14,208 bases of DNA from Terfezia claveryi (lineage: Eukaryota > Ascomycota > Pezizomycetes > Pezizales > Pezizaceae). How positions within the stretch are numbered: position 1 is the stretch's first letter; every line of letters starts with the position of its first letter. A model generated the notes under the pieces. That model saw nothing but the letters and a program-made list of their open reading frames with translations. It did no database searches and had not been told where the DNA came from. Positions 8,354-14,208 of this stretch are shown in pieces. The position numbers and the translations under genes are program-made. The stretch is from contig WHUX01000674.1 in assembly GCA_015179025.1 (NCBI GenBank), positions 1 through 14,208 on the forward strand, given 5' to 3'.

Positions 8354-8824
8354 TATGCAAGTAAACCAGAGGGACAGGGATAGAAGACAAGGGCACAGGG
8401 AGGGCAGGGAGGGGATAGGTAGGGAGGGGACAGGGGTACGTGGGGATGTTGGATGTGTGAAGCTGTAAATCTTGGATTTCAGATGTAAAGGAAATGTAGG
8501 GGCGAGGGTGGACGAGAAGTGGTCAATGGGTGAAATGCTCATCTATTCTCTTATCTTGAGAAACACCCGACTCAACTATACTAAAACCCGACTAATTACA
8601 AAAAAACCCGACTAACTACAAAAGAACTCGACTACCCAAAAAAAAAAAAAACTAATTATAATCAACCCGACTAACTATAAAAGAACTCGACTACCCAAAA
8701 AAAAAAAAAAAAAATGAACCAACCGTAAAGAAATTCCGCTGACCAGACTAACTCCCGACGTACAAAGTCACCTAGGCTATATGTTGTAGGTTAGCTCGTA
8801 ATTCCAGGAGTTAGTAGGGGTGTA
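8354..8824 (-). promoter_or_regulatory. Intergenic promoter region of the DUF6532-like gene
   Basis: About 470 bp separates the stop of the upstream gene (8825) from the ATG at 8353. Directly before the ATG, 8369-8445 is almost purely pyrimidine on the minus strand, a feature common in fungal promoters near the transcription start. Farther upstream are A-rich tandem repeats. The minus frame open from 8542 across the tract encodes low-complexity Pro/Ser/Leu and is probably untranslated leader. Confidence 0.5.
8573..8714. repeat. A-rich tandem repeat, CCCGACTAA core, 59-bp period
   Basis: The core AACCCGACTAAYTA recurs several times. Two longer units start at 8605 and 8664, nearly identical except for A-run lengths (14 A at 8638-8651 and 18 A at 8697-8714), each including GAACTCGACTACCC before the A run. 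This is a short minisatellite between the two genes. Confidence 0.75.
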
Positions 8825-9811
8825 CTAACTATTTAACACCTCCCATGCGTGTTGGGCTGCATTCAACCCAGGAACTTTGCTCACAAATCGTCGAACTCCG
8901 AGATGTCGGTTTAACTGGGTAGCCCGACACCCTGCACGTACAACTTGACGTGCCTTGATGAGTTGCGGACCAGTGGTACATTTGGGCCGTTTGAGGCACC
9001 GAATGTAGCAGTAATCCTCATCATCGGAGTCGATGATGCCGGCGTTGGGGAAGAGGCGCTTATGCTCCCTCTTTACTTCCCTTAGGGTTTCTTCCTGGCG
9101 GGCCACTCTTGCACGTAGTTCGTGCTTTCTTTGTTCAAATGTGTGGTCTCTTGTTGGCATGTGGCGCCGACGGACTCCAGCGATATTGCGTACATTGGCG
9201 TCGGAATCCTCAGCAAAATCATTATATTCATTCGGTGGGTCAAATCTGTCCAGATCGAAGTATGGTTTGGCTCCAGCGGGGGGGGGGGTGTTGGCCCTTG
9301 GGGGCACGGAATGCAGTAGAATGAATATACGCACTGGTTTTGCTTGCGTTATTCGTAAGAAAGCCCTCACTTGTGCGTCAGAATTCAGACTCGTATAGTC
9401 TGCTGGGAATGTCAGCACGGGAGCCACGGGGTCCTCAAGTGCTCCCAAAATTTGGCGCACTTTTCTATCCGCAGGAACATCAGCTTTCACCATATTCCAT
9501 ATACCATCTAGAGTCTTATTCTCAATAACCCCCATATTTCTTCTATTCCTCACATCCCAAATCCATCCGTTGATATCCCTATGCCCTCCTATCTCAGGGT
9601 CACCCACCCAGAAAGCCACGGCAGTCCCTGGGGCTTCGCCGCCATCAGACACTTCATCCTCTGCGTCGGAGTTCTCATCAGGCTGTGCCCTCTTACGAGC
9701 TCGCTTGATCGCCAAATTTTTCGCGGTCTCGGAGCGCTTTTTGAGGCAATCCTGGAGTAGTGCTTCCAGTGCCTTTTTGTGGTGTTCGGAACCCACTGTC
9801 ACGGGGGCCAT
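8825..9811 (-). CDS. Uncharacterised gene, 5' end replaced by LTR of element B
   Basis: An open frame of 323 host codons (9796-8828, TAG at 8827-8825), with no recognised family. Residues below count the five LTR codons. Visible are a basic, NLS-like KRARKRAQ (36-43), an acidic stretch (45-60), a Trp-rich segment with VAFWVGDPEIGG and NGWIWDVRN (66-107), a probable globular part to about 170, a Pro patch, a predicted coiled coil rich in Arg/Glu (223-254) and a basic C-terminus. The true N-terminus is lost: element B is inserted at 9796/9797. The terminal 15 bases of its LTR encode M-A-P-V-T in frame, so a chimeric start at 9811 exists. A run of 11 C (9278-9288) sits in frame in the Pro patch. 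Nuclear role is only suggested by the basic and coiled-coil content. It lies upstream of the DUF6532-like gene in the same orientation. Confidence 0.6.
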   Translation of the reverse strand: MAPVTVGSEHHKKALEALLQDCLKKRSETAKNLAIKRARKRAQPDENSDAEDEVSDGGEAPGTAVAFWVGDPEIGGHRDINGWIWDVRNRRNMGVIENKTLDGIWNMVKADVPADRKVRQILGALEDPVAPVLTFPADYTSLNSDAQVRAFLRITQAKPVRIFILLHSVPPRANTPPPAGAKPYFDLDRFDPPNEYNDFAEDSDANVRNIAGVRRRHMPTRDHTFEQRKHELRARVARQEETLREVKREHKRLFPNAGIIDSDDEDYCYIRCLKRPKCTTGPQLIKARQVVRAGCRATQLNRHLGVRRFVSKVPGLNAAQHAWEVLNS

Positions 9812-11264
9812 ATTGACTGATAGCGCTCTTGCAACTATTAGGACGGCCGTAATTTCCTGCCGTAACGATATCTATTCCGCAACACAGAATATCAATCCTA
9901 TAGCAGTAAAGTTTAGTCCAACAGTAGTTCCTCGCGAGGGATCTTATTTCGCAATACAAAATAAAAACCTATGTCGCTTAAACGTAAAGTTAACTCAAGA
10001 CTTAGAACTTTGTAGGCTTCGTATACTCGAGGTGCTCTTGCTTTCGAATACTCGCTGGTGGTAGAATGAATTCAACCAGAACTACTTGCACTATATATAT
10101 CCCGCGGTGTTTGTAGATATTCTTATGATAAAAATATTTTATAAAACGCGGGCCTACCTGTCACCTTGGAATTTCTTCCTAAGTGTTATGCCATCCACAC
10201 CTTTGTTAATGCAGTTGCTATCTGCACTCGTTGTCACAGGTTACTAACCCGAACGTAGAGAATATTCCCATGTCTGCATGTTATACGTACTTCGCTTATA
10301 GCTCGCTTATCCCATTAAAGAACTCTTATCCGAGACAACTAAATTCAATTCCAGATACGTTACCAATCCCCGATACCATCGAATTACCATCCGACAATAT
10401 CCGAAGGCATCTAATTATGTTTCCGGCAGTATTCACTTAATAGTGTCTAGTGTCTATTGAAAATAATTTTCAACTGCACATAACTCTATGAATAGAGAAC
10501 CGTGGGTCACAAGTAGATTACCATTGGAAAGGTATCAACGCATAGAAGATTATAGAATCTTAGTTTATCGCGATACCCAAATTATTCACGGAGTTATTAC
10601 CAATAATAAGTAAACCTCCTCGTGGACCTATATGACCTTATTAAAAGTCTTATATCTCCATGAGTTTAACTTCGATCATAAAAAGGATTGCAGAAATGGA
10701 ATCAGGACAAAGGGTAGGCCTAGATAGAACCTTGAAATATTAAATTCGGAGAACTTTATGTTTTGGCCCTACCTTTGGCCTCTGTCCTGAGCGCACTCCC
10801 TTATAGTGTCACCGGACGCACTTTGGTCTAAAGTGTGCCCTCGGTCCTTCATTTTTTTAGTTATTTTTACCGAATTATTTTCCTGCAGTTCAGGGTAATA
10901 ATTCAGTATTCAGGGTAATGCCAAGACTTCAGGGTAACAGCTAATATAGCTAGCATATATATATATGCATATAGTCAGCATATTAATCTGAGTATAACTA
11001 TTGAACCATTATTCGGATTCTTATGAAACTTAAACCATAGCTCCCTCAAGGGTCTATGGACGTTCCATAAGGGTCTTAACCATCTAGGATGATTATAAAC
11101 CACTCAGAGGTTCATACCCATTTCATATACTTAACTCTTATAGATAAGTATTTAGAAACGTTTGCACCACACTGCTAAGAGTGTACCTAGAGTTCATAAA
11201 GATTCTAGGGTCGTTCTATAAGGGCCCAAGTTCCTTTGGTAGGGCTGGATGTCACCCCGTGACA
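9797..11264 (-). repeat. Complete 1468-bp 3' LTR of element B
   Basis: Bounded by TGTCACGGGG (9797) and CCCCGTGACA (ending 11264), a perfect 10-bp terminal inverted repeat with the TG...CA ends of LTRs. A polypurine tract lies immediately upstream in element sense, which makes this the 3' LTR of the element to the right. A palindromic TATA-like GCATATATATATATGC is at 10953-10968. The length is large for a fungal gypsy LTR. The 5' partner, and hence the target-site duplication, is outside the window; the flank on this side is CCCAC (9792-9796). Confidence 0.9.
10889..10937 (-). repeat. Three TTCAGGGTAA direct repeats in LTR copy 2
   Basis: Exact copies at 10889, 10909 and 10928, same spacing (20 and 19 bp) as in LTR copy 1, lying 16-80 bp downstream of the TATA-like palindrome in element sense. 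All three are preserved in both copies although flanking bases differ. Confidence 0.5.
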
Positions 11265-11280
11265 GTGCCTCCCCCCTTAA
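11265..11280 (-). promoter_or_regulatory. Polypurine tract of element B
   Basis: In element sense TTAAGGGGGGAGGCAC directly precedes the TG of the LTR at 11264. Such purine runs prime plus-strand DNA synthesis in LTR retrotransposons. Position and composition make the assignment firm. Confidence 0.85.
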
Positions 11281-11301
11281 GGTTCTTGTCCGCAAGAACC
11301 T
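11280..11301. repeat. 9-bp hairpin abutting the polypurine tract
   Basis: AGGTTCTTG (11280-11288) and CAAGAACCT (11293-11301) are perfectly complementary around the loop TCCG. It overlaps the tract by one base. It may help present the tract or terminate RNA structure; this is speculation. Confidence 0.65.
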
Positions 11302-11507
11302 AATTGATCATGCAATCAGAATCATTATTGCTACTAACAACAATGGATGGGGCTTGAGGACCAGTCCTCATATACAACAGCTAAAACATAGCTGCGTACG
11401 TCTCTTTGCACCCCTGGGACAATATGGCATAAGAAATACAGGTAAAACAAAAACGTAAAGATAATTCAAAAAACCTAATGCCTAATATAGGAAAAAAAGA
11501 AAAATCC
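11302..11507 (-). other. 3' untranslated part of element B
   Basis: About 200 bp between the pol stop and the hairpin/polypurine tract, without an open frame of note or recognisable motif. Only short A-rich runs are seen (e.g. 11489-11504). Confidence 0.5.
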
Positions 11508-12293
11508 TCACAAGATAACATCAGGGTCCCGAGGCTTACGAGGATTATCCAGATGGAATTTTCGAATTAAATCGGCTGCTTCATCCTTCAGGTTCTCATA
11601 TGGTTCCCATGTGTCGTCATCAGGACCGTAACCTTTCCAAGAGACTAAATACATAACCTGTCCCTTCCTGAGCTCACTTGTCCTAACCTTTTCCACCTGG
11701 TATTCCGATTCTTCGAGGTCGACTGGAGGGTGTATTGGTGAGCGTCTGCCGGCAATCGTATTAAGGTGGTAGGGTTCCAACAAACTAATATGAAAAACTG
11801 GGTGAGTTTTGCCTGTGCTCGGGGGAAGCTCTAACTCATAGGCATAGGTGCCTATAAGCCGTTTGATTCTAAACTTCCCTCGTAACTTGTAGTCAAGCTT
11901 CTTGGTCGGACGCCTTGTTTTGATGTTCTTTGCGTTGACCATAACCCAATCTCCCACTTTGAATGTTGGTTCCTTCTCTGCTACCTTGAGATTGTAGTAT
12001 TTGGACATTCGGTCCTGCGCTGCCTTCATGTTCTCCCTCATAGCTTCTCTCATTGCGTCCAAGGTTTCGACTGTCTTGACTGCCTCAGGGTTGTTCGATT
12101 CCGTTGAGGCTTCGGTTGGGTTCTGGAAATTGTTTTCCGGGTGTTGAGTATATGCGGCGAAGAATGGTGTGAGTTTAGTACTAGAGTGGATAGTGTTATT
12201 ATAACAAAACTCGGCAAATGGTAATAACTCGACCCAGTCATCCTGATCCCAACAGCAATACGTCTGTAGATAATGCTCAAGGGTCTGGTTGAC
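11508..12293 (-). pseudogene. pol: Element B integrase C-terminal part with chromodomain
   Basis: Continues the integrase frame past the TGA at 12296-12294 without further lesions to the stop at 11510-11508. After the end of the catalytic core (VNQTLEHYL) comes a linker, then FKVGDWVMVNAKN and a GPY/F-like segment (KLDYKLRGKFRI, with RGKF where GPF is usual) and HPVFHISLLEPY. The chromodomain begins around EYQVEKVRTSE and includes YLVSWKGYGPDDDTWEPYENL. Its Tyr, Trp and Tyr are spaced 21 and 3 residues apart, as in the HP1 aromatic cage that binds methylated histone H3. In chromoviruses this domain directs integration to heterochromatin. It would be translated only by readthrough of the TGA. 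Confidence 0.88.
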
Positions 12294-12944
12294 TCATTCG
12301 GTTTGACCATCAGTCTGGGGGTGATATGCCGAGGACTTATCCAACTCAACTCCTAATAACCGCATTACCTCTATCCAAAACGAACTTGTAAACACCGAAT
12401 CCTGATCCGAAACAACCCTCTTTGGTAATCCATGCAGCCTCCAAACCTCCTTGACAAATATCCCGGCCAACTCTTTTGCCTTCCGGTTCTTTAAAGGAAT
12501 GAAATGTGACATTTTAGTAAACCTATCAACAATAACCCAAATCTGATTATACCCTTTGACTGGTGGTAAATCAGTGATGAAATCCATCGAAATATGTTCC
12601 CACGGCCTGTAGGGGATTGGAAGAGGTACGAGCTTGCCATATTTCTTGTGTCTTACAGTTTTGTTTCTTTGGCAAGCATCGCATATACGTACGTAGTTTC
12701 GTACCCAGTCTTCCATGTTAGGCCAGTAGTAATTTCGTTTCATGAGCTCGAGGGTTTTGTCACGTCTGAAATGACCTGCAACTTTAGCATCATGGCACTG
12801 GAAAGCCACCTTCAACTTAAGGGAGTTGTTGTCAGGTATATATAGGCGACGCTCATAGGTTACCATGTCATCTTCTAAACTGTAATGTTCGAGTCCAGGA
12901 TACTCCTTGCCAAACTTCAAGCGTTCCGAATCCCTAACCACTTG
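12294..12944 (-). pseudogene. pol: Element B integrase zinc and catalytic domains
   Basis: Counting from the valine-coding GTG at 12941, the HHCC zinc-binding residues are H50, H57, C87 and C90. Catalytic residues are D120 (SMDFITDLP), D179 (VVSDQDSVF) and E215, with exactly 35 residues between D179 and E215, the retroviral D,D-35-E pattern. SDQD replaces the common SDRD. The codon directly after catalytic Glu is TGA (12296-12294), where CGA (Arg) is expected from the usual TERVNQTLE. The frame joins RT/RNase H only through a shift located between 12944 and 12919. Confidence 0.88.
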
Positions 12945-14208
12945 TCATCCTTGAGGCCAGCCTCTTGGATCTCCTTTGACCACCTTGATTCTTCCGTTTG
13001 TGAGGCCTTCACTGCCATGATGCGGCGCGTTACTAGACTCTCCTCACTCGTTCCTAGTTGGAATTGACCAGGCTTGAACATCCGAATCGTGTGGTCCTGC
13101 TTCTCTCCCCCTCCTTCGAGGTCAGGATCAACCTGACGAGAAAACGCATCTGCCTTGCCATTCTTATCACCTGGGCGGTAGATGATTCTAAAATTGAACT
13201 GGCTTAGTATTTCCGCCCATCTGGCCTGCCTTCGATTGAGTATCTTAGTGGAATTAAAGTACTCAAGGTTCTTATGGTCCGTATACACAATTATCTCCTC
13301 CGGGGCACCCATAAGAAAATGTCTCCATTCTTGGAAACAATTGACAATTACGACCATTTCTTTATCATGGACATCGTAATTAAGTTCTGCTGGGATGAAG
13401 CGTTTCGAGTAGTACGCTACTGGGTGCCAACGACCATCTGGTTCTTTTTGGGATAGAATACCAGCTTTTGCTAGATTAGACGCGTCTGTCTCGATCATTT
13501 TTGGTCGTTCTGTGTGATAATGGCATAGTATCGGAGCGGTTGTGAACCTATATTTCAACTCATCGAAGGCCTGTTGACACTGCTGTGTCCAGTTCCAGGG
13601 AACTCCATTGTGCGTTAGTGTCTGAATTGGCAAAGCCAAACTACTAAAGCCTTGAATAAACCGGCGATAGAAATTAGCAAAACCAATAAACCTCTGCACT
13701 TCTTTGACGTTCCGAGGAGCCTGCCAGGCGAGGATGTCCTCGACTTTCTTCTGCCCCATTTGTATCCCCTTTGTACCTACTTTAAATCCCACGAATTCGA
13801 CTTCTGGGACATGGAACATACACTTATCTATGTTGACACAAAGGTTATTCTCCGTTAGTTTCTGCAGCACCCAACGGACGAGCTCGACATGTTCTTCCTC
13901 TGTTTGGGTATAAATGAGGATATCATCAATATATACAACTATTCCTCGGTCAATTCGTTCCGATAGAATATTGTTAACATGTCGCTGGAAAACAGATGGC
14001 ACATTAGTTAGCCCAAAAGGCATAATCGTATATTCGTATAAGCCATATCTTGTCTTGAATGCTGTTTTCCACTCGTTTCCGGCTGCTATTCTGAGTAGGT
14101 TAAACCCGAGTTTGAGATCGAGTTTGGAGAAAACCTGTGAAGTACCAACTTGTTCTATTAGGGTAGTCATAAGTGGTAGGGGATACTTGTCTTTTTTGGT
14201 TATAGCAT
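12917..14208 (-). pseudogene. pol: Element B reverse transcriptase and RNase H, partial
   Basis: Open to the window edge in the frame AITKKDKYPLPLM, so the upstream part is outside. Reverse transcriptase shows FSKLDLKLGFN, EWKTAFKTRYG, MPFGLTN and the catalytic YIDD. RNase H shows [30 protein letters not shown] and NRRQARWAE, ending in YRPGDKNGKADAFSR. The frame ends at TGA 12919-12917 because of a frameshift: another frame, open from about 12944, carries the integrase. RT converts genomic RNA to cDNA and RNase H removes the RNA strand. All catalytic motifs are present; only the shift breaks it here. Confidence 0.9.

Larger units (their letters stand above)
9797..14208 (-). mobile_element. 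Ty3/gypsy chromovirus (element B), 5' part outside window
   Basis: Minus-strand LTR retrotransposon: RT, RNase H, integrase, GPY/F-like segment and chromodomain, then a 3' non-coding part, polypurine tract and 3' LTR. Gag, protease, primer-binding site and 5' LTR must lie beyond 14208. In 2.7 kb of coding sequence only two lesions are seen (a frameshift near 12919-12944 and TGA 12296-12294), so it is younger than element A but not autonomous as read. Confidence 0.9.

Noticed and set aside
8573..8714. CRISPR-like array of CCCGACTAA repeats
   Set aside because: Irregular spacing, A-rich spacers and eukaryotic context; it is a minisatellite.

Overview
This window looks like a retrotransposon-rich stretch of a filamentous fungal genome (Dikarya). 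The evidence is two Ty3/gypsy-type elements with fungal-style gag/pol, and a spliced gene with five 49-63 bp introns carrying GTRNGT-type donors (one GTAAAG), CTAAC/CTGAC-like branch sites and a pyrimidine-rich tract before its ATG. The spliced gene reminds me of the DUF6532 family, which from memory is mainly agaricomycete, so a mushroom-forming basidiomycete is my first guess; Pezizomycotina is not excluded. All genes and elements I recognise are on the minus strand.

Layout from low to high coordinate. 1-956: no gene, one degenerate ~85-bp tandem repeat. 957-4548: remnant of gypsy element A. Its gag (4485-3287) and pol (3305-967: protease, reverse transcriptase, RNase H) carry two frameshifts and three internal stops, and the integrase is missing. 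Between gag and pol lies a textbook -1 ribosomal frameshift signal. 4549-5944: a long LTR of a different family (family B), missing its outer 66 bp and lying just upstream of the A gag start. 5945-6655: no gene; contains a perfect 15-bp hairpin. 6656-8353: an apparently intact six-exon gene predicted to encode 471 aa, DUF6532-like, with a perfect 4 x 21 bp coding minisatellite. 8354-8824: promoter and low-complexity repeats. 8825-9796: an unrecognised gene cut at its 5' end by the LTR of element B. 9797-14208: element B, a chromovirus with a 1468-bp 3' LTR, polypurine tract and pol (reverse transcriptase, RNase H, integrase, chromodomain). It leaves the window at the right edge and carries one frameshift and one TGA.

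How the parts relate: the two non-transposon genes are tandem, co-oriented and open, between decayed elements. Family B left two LTR copies about 5.2 kb apart, one next to A gag and one inside the uncharacterised gene. The second ends in an in-frame ATG that could restart the decapitated gene. The observations most worth following are the -1 frameshift signal, the intact two-gene pair, and the LTR-gene fusion. Nothing supports a bacterial, phage or CRISPR interpretation. Family assignments are from motif recognition and memory; no searches were run.
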